Shown here one piece after another: positions 34,298 through 42,933 of a stretch of 64,000 nucleotides of DNA (positions are counted from its first letter, which is position 1; every line of letters starts with the position of its first letter). The notes beneath the pieces were generated by a model, which was not told the origin of the DNA, searched no databases, and saw nothing but the letters and a program-made list of their open reading frames with translations. A program made the translations under genes and the position numbers. Source of the DNA: Exiguobacterium qingdaonense (GTDB taxonomy: Bacteria > Bacillota > Bacilli > Exiguobacteriales > Exiguobacteriaceae); NCBI RefSeq assembly GCF_018617855.1, contig NZ_JACSKY010000009.1:50950-114949 (forward strand). Direction: 5' to 3'.

Positions 34298-34309
34298 ACA
34301 AACGGTTGC
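34298..34309. promoter_or_regulatory. second MalR-like operator before maltose phosphorylase
   Basis: ACAAACGGTTGC shares 10 of 12 positions with GCAAACGTTTGC. It lies at about +27 of the predicted transcript, ~68 bp from the first site, compatible with repression or looping. Confidence 0.5.
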
Positions 34310-34364
34310 ACAAGCGGATTGTCCATCGAAGGTAGTCTTGTAGAGAAAAAGGAGTGGCAGACAG

Positions 34365-36662
34365 ATGAAACGATTGTTTGCAGTCGATGAATGGAAAGTA
34401 ACAGAAGAAGGTCTTCACCCGAAAGAAAACCGTCTTGCTGAATCGCTCACATCGCTCGGGAACGGGCATATGGGCATGCGAGGTAATTTTGAAGAAGATT
34501 ACTCGAATGACACGCACCAAGGGTTCTATGTAGCGGGTGTCTACTACCCTGACAAAACCCGTGTCGGTTGGTGGAAGAATGGCTATCCTGAATACTTTGC
34601 AAAAGTATTGAACGCGACAAACGTCATCGGTCTACGTGTTGTCATCAATGGTACACCTGTTGATTTAGCGAAGTGGGATGTAAAAGATTTCACACGTGAG
34701 CTCGACATGCAACGCGGCGTCTTGACACGAACGTTCACTTTGTTGAATGGAACAGAAGAGACGAAAGTTGAAGTCATCCGATTTTTCTCGATCGTCGATA
34801 AAGAAGTATTGGCAATCCGTTATAACGTCACACCGGTAAACTATGAAGCGAAAATCGAGTTCACCCCTTACTTAGATGGTGATGTCGTCAATGAAGACTC
34901 GAACTATGACGAGAAGTTTTGGCTTCCTGTCGATCGTGGCATCGAAGAACGTTTCGGATTCGTAACTACGAAGACGAAAAAACTCGATTGGCACGTCACG
35001 GCATCGATGATTGCGGACGTAGAAGGGGCTCGTTGTGAAGTGGTCGAAGCGACAGACTTGTTCGTAGCAAACAAGTTTACGGTCGACACGACAGCGGGTG
35101 AGACGGCGACTGCTTATAAGTATGTTTCTGTCGTGACAAACCGTGACCATGCAATCGATGAGTTACAGTCTGCAGGGATGACAAGCGTTGAGGCGGCGTT
35201 TGAGAAGGGGTTCGAAACACTTCTCGCTGAACAGACGGAAGCATGGCTCGCACGTTGGGAAGATGCAGACGTTCGAATCGATGGGGACGTCGAAGCCCAA
35301 CAAGGCATTCGTTTCAATATCTTCAACATGTATCAAACATATACAGGCGAAGATTCACGCCTCAACATCGGTCCGAAAGGATTCACTGGAGAGAAGTACG
35401 GCGGTGCGACATATTGGGACACGGAAGCATACTGCCTCCACTTCTACTTGGCAACTGCAAAACCGGAAGTCTCATGGAACTTGCTCAAGTACCGTCACAA
35501 TCAATTGCCGCAAGCGAAAGAGAACTCGGTTAAAAACGTTGGTATGGAAGGCGCCCTGTATCCGATGGTGACGATGAACGGGGAAGAGTGTCACAACGAG
35601 TGGGAAATCACACATGAAGAGATTCACCGAAATGGTGCGATTGCGCACGCCATCTTCAACTATACGAACTTTACAGGTGATAAATCATACCTCGGTCAAT
35701 ACGGACTTGAAGTATTGGTTGAAATCTCACGCTACTGGGCTAGCCGTGTCAACTTCGTGCCACATAAGGACGTCTATATGATCCTCGGTGTCACGGGACC
35801 GAACGAGTATGATAACAACGTCAACAACAACTGGTACACGAACTTGATCGCTGCGTGGACACTCGAGTACACGCAAGAAGTATATGACTACTTGAAAGAA
35901 ACAGAGCCAGCACGTCTTGAAGAGCTCATTTCGACACTCGGCATCACAGACGCAGAACTCGCGAAGTGGGCGGACATCCAAACGAAAATGTACTATCCGA
36001 AAGACGACCTCGTGCCTGATGTCTTCATGCAACAAGACGGCTTCATGGATAAAGAGCAAATCTTGGTGAAAGACCTCGATCCGAAGCACTTGCCGCTCAA
36101 CCAAAACTGGTCTTGGGACCGCATTCTCCGTTCGAACTTTATTAAGCAGGCGGATGTGCTACAAGGACTTTACACGTTCAGTGACCGCTTCACAGTCGAG
36201 CAGAAGCGTGCAAACTTCGATTTCTATGAGCCGCGTACGGTTCACGAGTCAAGCTTGTCGCCATGTGTCTACTCGATCATCGCGGCTGAAGTTGGGTATG
36301 AGGACAAAGCCGTCGAATTGTATCAACGTTCGGCACGTCTTGACCTCGACAACTATAACAATGACACGGAAGACGGATTGCATATCACATCGATGGTCGG
36401 TTCGTGGATGTCGATCGTACATGGATTCGCAGGAATGCGTATTCAAAACGATGAACTTTCATTCAGTCCAATGATTCCAAAGGACTGGAACGGCTACTCG
36501 TTCAACATGCTCTGGCGTGGTCACCACTTGACGGTCACTTCATCACGTGAACAAGTGACGATTAAACAAACAGGTGGTACAGACGTAGCAATCAATGTGT
36601 ATGGAAATACAGTAACGGTTCCTGCGAATGAATCGATTGCAATCGAAACAGTGAAAGCGTAA
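34365..36662 (+). CDS. mdxK: maltose phosphorylase (GH65)
   Basis: A 765-residue GH65 phosphorylase that splits maltose with phosphate into glucose and beta-glucose 1-phosphate in the cytosol. The N-terminal beta-sandwich domain (~1-270) is followed by the (alpha/alpha)6 barrel. Key blocks: YGGATYWDTEAYCL, G-E-E-C-H-N-E-W-E-I-T-H-E-E-I-H-R-N-G-A (H410, E412, E414), a maltose-phosphorylase signature, and the general acid E481 in GPNEYDNNVNNNWYTN. Ribosome binding site AAAGGAG. Promoter and operators place it in the MalR regulon. The usual partner beta-phosphoglucomutase is not adjacent. Confidence 0.93.
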   Translation: MKRLFAVDEWKVTEEGLHPKENRLAESLTSLGNGHMGMRGNFEEDYSNDTHQGFYVAGVYYPDKTRVGWWKNGYPEYFAKVLNATNVIGLRVVINGTPVDLAKWDVKDFTRELDMQRGVLTRTFTLLNGTEETKVEVIRFFSIVDKEVLAIRYNVTPVNYEAKIEFTPYLDGDVVNEDSNYDEKFWLPVDRGIEERFGFVTTKTKKLDWHVTASMIADVEGARCEVVEATDLFVANKFTVDTTAGETATAYKYVSVVTNRDHAIDELQSAGMTSVEAAFEKGFETLLAEQTEAWLARWEDADVRIDGDVEAQQGIRFNIFNMYQTYTGEDSRLNIGPKGFTGEKYGGATYWDTEAYCLHFYLATAKPEVSWNLLKYRHNQLPQAKENSVKNVGMEGALYPMVTMNGEECHNEWEITHEEIHRNGAIAHAIFNYTNFTGDKSYLGQYGLEVLVEISRYWASRVNFVPHKDVYMILGVTGPNEYDNNVNNNWYTNLIAAWTLEYTQEVYDYLKETEPARLEELISTLGITDAELAKWADIQTKMYYPKDDLVPDVFMQQDGFMDKEQILVKDLDPKHLPLNQNWSWDRILRSNFIKQADVLQGLYTFSDRFTVEQKRANFDFYEPRTVHESSLSPCVYSIIAAEVGYEDKAVELYQRSARLDLDNYNNDTEDGLHITSMVGSWMSIVHGFAGMRIQNDELSFSPMIPKDWNGYSFNMLWRGHHLTVTSSREQVTIKQTGGTDVAINVYGNTVTVPANESIAIETVKA

Positions 36663-36678
36663 TCAATTGTTTCATACG

Positions 36679-36707
36679 AACAAGCCGACTTCGGTCGGCT
36701 TGTTTTT
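36679..36707 (+). terminator. terminator of maltose phosphorylase
   Basis: Perfect 10-bp stem AACAAGCCGA/TCGGCTTGTT with a CTTCGG loop and T-run. Confidence 0.9.
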
Positions 36708-36808
36708 GTGTGAAAATCGGATTGGTTTTCTTGCATATTTGTTGTATGCATCGTGAATAATCTATGTTATCTTGATTCTTAGCTATTTTGAGAAAGGGGA
36801 GTTGAAGC

Positions 36809-37657
36809 TTGACGGAAGCCGTTAAAGAACATACACGGATCGGGGTCGTCTCGATTATCGGAGGATTGTTCGTTGCCTTATCTATGACATTGTTTTTGAT
36901 TCCAGCCGGCGTCTATTCGACAGGGTTTACGGGTCTTGCCCAAATCTTGACGACATTGTTTGCCGACACACCGTTCGAACTAGGGGAAGGTATTTGGTTC
37001 TTTATTCTGAACACCCCATTGCTCGTTGTCAGTTATTTTATGCTCGGACGAAACATGATGGTCCATACGCTTGTCAGTGTCGCCTCGGTCACATTGTTCA
37101 TTCGCTTGCTTCCACAATCTCAACTCATCTCGGACGACCCGCTCTTGAACGCGGTTTTTGGTGGGGTGCTCTTGGCGATTGGATCGGGTATTACGATTCG
37201 ATACGGGGCATCGACGGGAGGATTTGATATCGTCGCGTTGATTTTAGCGAAGTTCACGAACAATTCGGTCGGTGTTTATCTTTTCTTGATGAACATGATG
37301 ATCGCGCTCGCAGCAGGTGCTCTGTTCGGATGGCCGACGGCACTCTACACGATCGTGTTCTTGTACGTGACATCTAAAGTGATCGATGAGATCTATACGA
37401 ACACGCAGCGACAAACGCTCTTCATCGTGACGAATCATCCGGATGAGGTGACGAAAGAACTTCATCAGCACGTGTTCCGTGGCATCACGCTCATGCCGGC
37501 AATCGGGACGTACTCGAAAGTCGAGAAAGCGACGCTCATGATGGTCGCACAACGACACGAGGTTCGCGAAATCACGCGCATCTGTAAAGATGCCGACCCG
37601 TCTGTCTGGATCAATATCTTACCGACAGAAGACGTCGAAGGGACGTTCCGTCGCTAA
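36809..37657 (+). CDS. YitT family membrane protein (DUF161/DUF2179)
   Basis: A 282-residue protein with five or six membrane helices in the first ~190 residues and a cytosolic C-terminal DUF2179 domain. Typical blocks: G-G-L-F-V-A-L-S-M-T-L-F-L-I-P-A-G-V-Y-S-T-G-F-T-G-L-A-Q-I, R-Y-G-A-S-T-G-G-F-D-I-V-A and G-T-Y-S-K-V-E-K. The family is common in Firmicutes; function unknown. The start is TTG, 7 bases after GGGGAG. Confidence 0.87.
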   Translation: MTEAVKEHTRIGVVSIIGGLFVALSMTLFLIPAGVYSTGFTGLAQILTTLFADTPFELGEGIWFFILNTPLLVVSYFMLGRNMMVHTLVSVASVTLFIRLLPQSQLISDDPLLNAVFGGVLLAIGSGITIRYGASTGGFDIVALILAKFTNNSVGVYLFLMNMMIALAAGALFGWPTALYTIVFLYVTSKVIDEIYTNTQRQTLFIVTNHPDEVTKELHQHVFRGITLMPAIGTYSKVEKATLMMVAQRHEVREITRICKDADPSVWINILPTEDVEGTFRR

Positions 37658-37674
37658 CACGTATACGAATCACA

Positions 37675-37703
37675 AAAGCACCGACTTTTTAGGTCGGTGC
37701 TTT
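37675..37703. terminator. bidirectional terminator between converging genes
   Basis: Perfect 11-bp stem AAAGCACCGAC/GTCGGTGCTTT with a 7-base loop and A/T flanks, serving the YitT gene and the Cof-type hydrolase gene. Confidence 0.85.
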
Positions 37704-37705
37704 CC

Positions 37706-38518
37706 TTATGATTTGATCCCGAGCTTTTCTTCTAAGAAGAGGGCGATCCCGTCGTCCATATTTGAAGCCGTCACTTCGTTGGCTACATTTTTCAATTGGT
37801 CGATGGCGTTCCCCATCGCGACACCGGTGCCGACGTAGTCGAGCATCTCGAGGTCGTTCTCTTCGTCACCGAACGCGATGATATGCTTCCGGTCGATATT
37901 CAGATGTTTCGAGACTTCTTGAAGACCGAGAGCTTTCGATGTGTGTTTACTCATGACTTCAATCATGTGCTCCGGCATGCGCCACTGACGATTCAATACC
38001 GCTTCGGCATGGATGTCATCAAGTTGCGAGCGGACGTGGTCGACGTGATCTTTTGTCGCATGAATCAATAGTGATGTCGGTTCATCCTGCAAATGCGTCA
38101 ACAAGTTACCAGATGTGACGCTGAGCGCGCGCTCTGCATACGGGCTATAGAATTCTTGCGGGTCTTTTTGGAAGTAAACATGGTCCGTCACTTCGACGAC
38201 GATATTGTGTGCCTTCGTATCCGCTACTTCTTCAATGATGTCATGGGCGGTCTTGAGCGGGATCGGGCGGTGTGTCACCGCATAGCTTGTATCTTTTGGA
38301 TGGTGTACGAGCGCACCGTTAAAGTTGACGATTGGCGTTGTCAATCCGAGTTGCTCGTAGTACATGATGGAGTGACGTTTTGGACGTCCTGTGGCAATCA
38401 TCACCTCATGTCCCATCTCACGCGCTACCTGAAGGGCGCGAAGGTTTCGTTCACTAATTGTTTTATCATCTCTCAATAAAGTACCGTCTAAATCAACTGC
38501 GATTAAATATCGTGACAT
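37706..38518 (-). CDS. Cof-type HAD hydrolase
   Basis: A 270-residue HAD-IIB phosphatase. Motif I is DLDGTLL (nucleophile D9 with acid D11), motif II A-T-G-R (~43), motif III Lys within the cap-to-core region, and motif IV A-F-G-D-E-E-N-D-L-E-M-L. The cap is the alpha/beta C2B type. Family members dephosphorylate sugar phosphates, flavin or pyridoxal phosphates; the substrate is not evident. AGAGGA precedes the ATG by 7 bases. It is not a beta-phosphoglucomutase, which has a different cap type. Confidence 0.9.
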   Translation of the reverse strand: MSRYLIAVDLDGTLLRDDKTISERNLRALQVAREMGHEVMIATGRPKRHSIMYYEQLGLTTPIVNFNGALVHHPKDTSYAVTHRPIPLKTAHDIIEEVADTKAHNIVVEVTDHVYFQKDPQEFYSPYAERALSVTSGNLLTHLQDEPTSLLIHATKDHVDHVRSQLDDIHAEAVLNRQWRMPEHMIEVMSKHTSKALGLQEVSKHLNIDRKHIIAFGDEENDLEMLDYVGTGVAMGNAIDQLKNVANEVTASNMDDGIALFLEEKLGIKS

Positions 38519-38621
38519 GAGTCATCCTCTTTTCTTCACAATGATGTTTCTACGACCGTATCATACTTTCAGAGTGGACGGAAAGAATATACAATCTCAG
38601 TCGCATATTCCGTTCGAACAA

Positions 38622-38630
38622 TGCTATACT
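38622..38630 (+). promoter_or_regulatory. extended -10 promoter of the DUF2929 gene
   Basis: TGCTATACT gives a TGn extended -10 with TATACT, 50 bp before the start. No good -35 box is seen. Confidence 0.5.
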
Positions 38631-38680
38631 AATGTCGTATGAATTTTTACGAATCATCTGTGAGATGGAGGGGACGTTCA

Positions 38681-38875
38681 ATGCGTTATGTAGTGACATT
38701 GATCTGGGCGATTGTGCTCTCGAATACAGCGGTATTTATCATTTCTGCTGTTGATGGTGTACAGTTCGACGCGATGCTTGCGACAGGATTTGGCGTAGTC
38801 ATCACAATCTTCGTTGCACTTCTCGATGCCTTAAACAAAGACATGGGGATTAGCGACGTTGCACAAGAAAAGTAA
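38681..38875 (+). CDS. DUF2929 small membrane protein
   Basis: A 64-residue protein with two membrane helices (~4-22 and ~33-52), starting MRYVVTLIWAIVL, as in the DUF2929 family of Bacillales. GGAGGGG precedes the ATG by 8 bases, and a longer upstream start lacks a ribosome binding site. Function unknown. A terminator follows at once, so it is monocistronic. Confidence 0.78.
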   Translation: MRYVVTLIWAIVLSNTAVFIISAVDGVQFDAMLATGFGVVITIFVALLDALNKDMGISDVAQEK

Positions 38876-38890
38876 GCCGTCTACAATCAA

Positions 38891-38919
38891 ACTGACTCAA
38901 GCTTGAGTCAGTCTTTTTC
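38891..38919 (+). terminator. terminator of the DUF2929 gene
   Basis: Perfect 22-bp palindrome ACTGACTCAAGCTTGAGTCA and flanking pair, followed by TCTTTTTC. Confidence 0.8.
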
Positions 38920-38948
38920 TTTATCTGAATTAGAGGAGGATCACACAT

Positions 38949-39371
38949 ATGAAAAACCCTGAGAAACGCGCGAATTTCATCACGTTCGCCATTATCGGTG
39001 CGATTATCATCATCGGAATCGGTCTGTTATACTTTTTAAACGGATCCAATACAGAAGATGGCGTCAACGCCGTCACGGCAGATGAATTGCAACAACAATT
39101 AAATCAAGATGGTGAAGTCGTCGCCTACTTCTGGCAAACGGGCTGTGAATACTGTGAGCAAGTGAAGCCGTACGTCGAGCCTCTCATCGAAGAATATGAT
39201 GCGGTCTCCATCAACTTGGCCGACCATAACGTATGGGAGACATATGGCATCAATGGCACGCCGACCATCATCCGCTTTGAGGATGGAAAAGAAGTCGGTC
39301 GCATTGAAGGTGCCGTCTCTGAACAACAATACGAGACGTTCTTTAAAAATGAGGAGGCTAAAGAGGAATGA
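38949..39371 (+). CDS. membrane-anchored thioredoxin-like protein
   Basis: A 140-residue protein with one N-terminal helix (~10-29) and an extracytoplasmic thioredoxin fold. The active site is C-E-Y-C (in Q-T-G-C-E-Y-C-E-Q-V-K-P) and the cis-Pro loop is G-T-P-T-I-I. It probably reduces or exchanges disulfides outside the cell. Ribosome binding site GAGGAGG. Its stop overlaps the psd start (ATGA), giving a two-gene unit; a functional link with phospholipid synthesis is not obvious. Confidence 0.88.
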   Translation: MKNPEKRANFITFAIIGAIIIIGIGLLYFLNGSNTEDGVNAVTADELQQQLNQDGEVVAYFWQTGCEYCEQVKPYVEPLIEEYDAVSINLADHNVWETYGINGTPTIIRFEDGKEVGRIEGAVSEQQYETFFKNEEAKEE

Positions 39372-40147
39372 TGCGTCGAATGTATCAAACGTTATTTGAG
39401 CTGAACGCCTCGCCTCGGATTGCCTCGCGCCTCAAGCGTTTCGCAGAATCAAAGGTGAGTCGTCACTTGATTCCATCGTTTGCAAACGTGTTTAATATCG
39501 CTGTCGAAGAAGCCGAACTCCCTCTTCATGCGTATCCATCACTGCATGCGTTCTTTACCCGTCACTTGAAGCCGGGAGCGCGTACGATTGATGAGTCGTC
39601 CGATACCCTCGTGTCACCGTGCGACGGCAAGTTATCGGTCATCGAATCGATTTCAGAAGACAGTCGTTTCGAGGTGAAGGGTCAGTCATATACACTTGCG
39701 GAACTACTCGGCTCCCAACAAGAAGCGAGACGTTATGCAGGTGGGACGGTCGTCGTCCTTTACCTTAGCCCACGTGACTATCACCGCGTCCACACACCGC
39801 TCTCTGGTCGTGTGCTCAGTCACTATGAACTCGGGGACCGTTCGGCACCGGTGAATGAAATCGGATTGACGGAGACGGTTCGACCGCTCTCACGCAACTA
39901 TCGTCGTGTGACGCGCTTTGACAGCCCAGCCGGCACGTATGAACATATCATGGTCGGAGCCTTGAACGTCAACACGATTGCATGGACGCTCGAAGGAGAC
40001 CGGGCGGGCAAAGGAGAAGAAGTCGGATACTTCTCGTTCGGTTCGACCGTCGTCCTTTGTTTTGAGAAGGATACGATCCAAATGGACCGTGAAAAGATCG
40101 GTCCGGTTCGACTCGGTGAGGTCATCGGGACAATCAAATCCAACTAA
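39368..40147 (+). CDS. psd: phosphatidylserine decarboxylase
   Basis: A 259-residue pyruvoyl enzyme converting phosphatidylserine to phosphatidylethanolamine at the membrane. The autocleavage motif is F-G-S-T with S226 becoming the pyruvoyl group; the self-processing His-Asp region appears in SPRDYHRVHTP, with S-P-C-D-G-K earlier. Length matches the short bacterial type. It starts inside the thioredoxin-like gene's stop and ends in a strong terminator. Its partner pssA is 18 kb away here. Confidence 0.94.
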   Translation: MMRRMYQTLFELNASPRIASRLKRFAESKVSRHLIPSFANVFNIAVEEAELPLHAYPSLHAFFTRHLKPGARTIDESSDTLVSPCDGKLSVIESISEDSRFEVKGQSYTLAELLGSQQEARRYAGGTVVVLYLSPRDYHRVHTPLSGRVLSHYELGDRSAPVNEIGLTETVRPLSRNYRRVTRFDSPAGTYEHIMVGALNVNTIAWTLEGDRAGKGEEVGYFSFGSTVVLCFEKDTIQMDREKIGPVRLGEVIGTIKSN

Positions 40148-40165
40148 TTTTGTGTCAATTTTCTT

Positions 40166-40201
40166 CCGACCGAACGATACACTAGTCGTTTGGTCGGTTT
40201 T
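40166..40201 (+). terminator. terminator of psd
   Basis: CCGACCGAACGA/TCGTTTGGTCGG (one wobble) with an 8-base loop and four T's. Confidence 0.8.
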
Positions 40202-40272
40202 CGTTTACCATAGAAGGGATATCAATACTTGTATAAGTAGTTGAATCGTTTAGCTAATTGGAGGAATTTTAC

Positions 40273-40899
40273 GTGTTTAATCGACTTTATCCGAAACAGT
40301 TCGTCGCATCTGTGTTTGACATCGACCTAGAAGAATTGAAAGACCGTGGGGTGCGCGTCATTTTGACGGACCTTGATAACACGCTCGTGGCGTGGGATGT
40401 CCCGCACGCACCTGAGCTTTTATTGATGTGGCTTGAAAAAGTGAAATCATACGGTTTCGATGTGATTGTCGTATCAAATAACAACGAGAATCGTGTACGA
40501 ACGTTTACGGAGCCGCTCGGCCTTCACTATGTCGCTCGCGCTCGAAAACCTTTACCATCCGGTTTTAAAGCGGCGCTCTCGAAATATGGATACTCGCCAA
40601 AAGAAGCGATTTTCTTAGGGGACCAGCTGTTCACGGACGTGCTTGGTGCCAACATGGCGGGTATTCATGTCATCCATGTACAACCGGTCGTCAAAACGGA
40701 CGGGCTCGTCACGAAATTCAATCGGATGCTTGAGAAAGTAGTGTTTGCTCACATGAAGCGCCGTGGGAAGTATGTATTGATCACGAAAAAAGTGGAAGAG
40801 ATTGCTGTTGACGCGCAGCGGGCAAAAGTCGCGGTTGCCGAAAAAATCGGCGAGGCGATGCACCCACGTTCCGAAGATTCACATAAAAAAGATGAATAA
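40273..40899 (+). CDS. yqeG: YqeG family HAD phosphatase
   Basis: A 208-residue HAD-IIIA phosphatase. Motif I D-L-D-N-T-L-V, motif II V-V-S-N-N-N-E, motif III Lys in R-K-P-L-P-S-G-F-K, and motif IV FLGDQLFTDVLGAN are all present. YqeG always sits ahead of yqeH in Bacillales and is linked to ribosome or cofactor housekeeping; its substrate is unproven. The GTG start lies 8 bases after GGAGG, and an upstream TTG overlaps that site. Confidence 0.9.
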   Translation: MFNRLYPKQFVASVFDIDLEELKDRGVRVILTDLDNTLVAWDVPHAPELLLMWLEKVKSYGFDVIVVSNNNENRVRTFTEPLGLHYVARARKPLPSGFKAALSKYGYSPKEAIFLGDQLFTDVLGANMAGIHVIHVQPVVKTDGLVTKFNRMLEKVVFAHMKRRGKYVLITKKVEEIAVDAQRAKVAVAEKIGEAMHPRSEDSHKKDE

Positions 40900-40932
40900 G
40901 ACCTCGAACGCACAGAAAGAAGGAGGCTGCCC

Positions 40933-40998
40933 ATGTACGGCGACCAAGGCGTCGGAATTAACGCTTCAGGAGTAGCAGCGAGGTGCTACAATGAATGA
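40933..40998 (+). CDS. possible 21-residue leader peptide before yqeH
   Basis: An open frame MYGDQGVGINASGVAARCYNE with a strong AAGGAGG 7 bases before its ATG, whereas the downstream yqeH gene has no recognisable ribosome binding site. Inside it, GTAGCA-GCGAGG-TGCTAC (40973-40990) forms a hairpin. It may couple or attenuate yqeH translation. It could also be chance; there is no family match that I know. Confidence 0.35.
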   Translation: MYGDQGVGINASGVAARCYNE

Positions 40999-41032
40999 AG
41001 AAGGGGAAACCTGAACGGCAGTAAGTATAACT

Positions 41033-42145
41033 ATGGAAGAAACGAAACGATATTGCGCTGGGTGCGGCGTGGCCATCCAAACGGAAGACCCGAGCGGGGT
41101 CGGCTATGCACCTAAATCGGCACTTGACCGTGAAATTGTCATTTGCCAACGTTGTTTTAAACTAAAGCACTACAACCAAGTTCAAGATGTGGAGTTATCA
41201 GATGATGACTTCTTGCGCATCTTGAACGGCATCAGTTCAAAAGAAGCACTCGTCATCAAAATCGTCGATATTTTCGACTTCAATGGTAGTTGGCTTCCGG
41301 GACTTCAACGTTCCGTCGGCTCGAATCCGGTACTGTTGGTCGGGAACAAGGTCGACTTGTTACCGAAGTCGGTCAACCCGAACCGGATGGCGAACTGGAT
41401 GAAGGCAGAGGCGAAAGAGCTCGGTTTGAATCCGATCGACGTTCATTTGATCAGTGCGAAAAAAGGACACGGCATCGATGAACTTGCTGAAAAGATTGAG
41501 TATTACCGGAAAGGCAAGGACGTCTTCGTCGTCGGTTGTACGAACGTCGGGAAGTCGACACTCATCAATCAGGTGATCAAACGCTTCGGTGAAGAAGATG
41601 AAGCCATTATCACCGTCAGTCATTTCCCGGGAACGACGCTTGACTTGATCGACATTCCGCTCGATGATGATGCGAACTTGTACGATACGCCAGGGATTAT
41701 CAACCGTCATCAAATGGCACATTACGTCGACGCCAAAGATTTGAAGACGATTACTCCGAAAAAAGAAATCAAGCCGCATGTGTTCCAATTGAACCCGCAA
41801 CAGACGCTCTACTTCGGAGGGTTGGCACGCTTGGATTACTTGGAAGGCAATAAACGGTCGTTCGTCATCTACATGTCGAACGAGTTGAAAGCACACCGTA
41901 CGAAACTCGAACGTGCCGATGAGCTCTATGACCAACATATTGGGAAGATGCTCAACCCGCCGAATGAGAAGACACTCGAAATCTTACCGCCACTCGTACG
42001 CCATGAATTCAGCTTACGGGACGGCGTGAAAACGGATATCGTGTTCAGTGGTCTCGGTTGGGTCGCGATTCACGGAAAAGGTGGCCGTATCGCAGCATGG
42101 GCTCCGAAAGGCGTCGCGGTCACACTTCGCGAGGCGCTCGTATGA
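41033..42145 (+). CDS. yqeH: YqeH circularly permuted GTPase (30S assembly)
   Basis: A 370-residue GTPase needed for 30S subunit assembly. An N-terminal zinc finger (C-A-G-C...C-Q-R-C, ~8-43) precedes the permuted G motifs in the order G4 NKVD, G5 S-A-K, G1 GCTNVGKS, G2/G3 P-G-T-T and DTPG. The C-terminal region is the YqeH-specific RNA-binding part. No Shine-Dalgarno sequence precedes the ATG, which is unusual for this genome; translation may depend on the small upstream frame. The stop overlaps aroE (ATGA). Confidence 0.93.
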   Translation: MEETKRYCAGCGVAIQTEDPSGVGYAPKSALDREIVICQRCFKLKHYNQVQDVELSDDDFLRILNGISSKEALVIKIVDIFDFNGSWLPGLQRSVGSNPVLLVGNKVDLLPKSVNPNRMANWMKAEAKELGLNPIDVHLISAKKGHGIDELAEKIEYYRKGKDVFVVGCTNVGKSTLINQVIKRFGEEDEAIITVSHFPGTTLDLIDIPLDDDANLYDTPGIINRHQMAHYVDAKDLKTITPKKEIKPHVFQLNPQQTLYFGGLARLDYLEGNKRSFVIYMSNELKAHRTKLERADELYDQHIGKMLNPPNEKTLEILPPLVRHEFSLRDGVKTDIVFSGLGWVAIHGKGGRIAAWAPKGVAVTLREALV

Positions 42146-42927
42146 ATCTGGCCGTCATCGGTCACCCGATTGCTCATTCGCTCTCTCCACAGCTGCACGA
42201 GCAGTGGTTGAGGGCGTCTGGGCTTTTCGGGCGTTATGAGGCCATCGATGCCACACCGGATGAACTCCCGGCTTTATTTGTAGCGATGCGGGAAGGGGAC
42301 TGGGATGGATTCAACGTCACCATTCCCTATAAAGAAGCAGTCGTTCGTTACGTGGATGAACTCGATGAGGCAGCGAAACATGCTGGAGCCGTCAACACGG
42401 TGTATAAACGAGACGGGCGACTCATCGGGACGAACACGGACGGTGCCGGTCTAGTCCAAGCACTGATACCGTTCACAGACTTTACAGGACGTGTGCTCAT
42501 CGTCGGTGCTGGAGGTGCCGCCCGTGGAATTGTCCAAGCTCTCCCGGCGCGCGACGTGACGATCGTCAATCGGACAGTCGAACGGGCAAAAGCGCTCGCC
42601 GACACGTTCGGTGTCTCGTATACGACATTTGAAAAGGTCGACGTCTCACGATTTGATATCATCATTCAGACCACTTCTGTCGGGATGGACGAGAGATCGA
42701 CACCACTTTCATTAGAAGGTTTACGACAAAACACGGTCGTTTGTGATATCATATATCGTCCACTTGTCACCCCGATGCTACAGGAAGCGAAGCGTCGCGG
42801 GGCAGTCGTTGTGTCAGGTGTAGCCATGTTCGTCGGTCAGGGCGCGCTCTCGTTCGAAAAATGGACGGGCGTGAAACCGGACGAAACCATCGGAAAAAAG
42901 TTAATTGAAGGATTATTGGAGGAATAA
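42142..42927 (+). CDS. aroE: shikimate dehydrogenase
   Basis: A 261-residue NADP-dependent enzyme reducing 3-dehydroshikimate in aromatic amino acid synthesis. Substrate motif G-H-P-I-A-H-S-L-S-P, catalytic Lys in N-V-T-I-P-Y-K, N-T-D-G-A-G, the NADP loop GAGGAARG and the N-R-T motif that reads the 2'-phosphate are seen. The ATG giving MNLAVIGHPI overlaps the yqeH stop; longer upstream readings run inside yqeH. It is the usual third gene of this block. Confidence 0.95.
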   Translation: MNLAVIGHPIAHSLSPQLHEQWLRASGLFGRYEAIDATPDELPALFVAMREGDWDGFNVTIPYKEAVVRYVDELDEAAKHAGAVNTVYKRDGRLIGTNTDGAGLVQALIPFTDFTGRVLIVGAGGAARGIVQALPARDVTIVNRTVERAKALADTFGVSYTTFEKVDVSRFDIIIQTTSVGMDERSTPLSLEGLRQNTVVCDIIYRPLVTPMLQEAKRRGAVVVSGVAMFVGQGALSFEKWTGVKPDETIGKKLIEGLLEE

Positions 42928-42933
42928 TATACT

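Noticed and set aside
40960..41032. Manganese (yybP-ykoY) riboswitch before yqeH, suggested by GGAGTAG
   Set aside because: The second conserved half and the paired stems of that riboswitch are missing.
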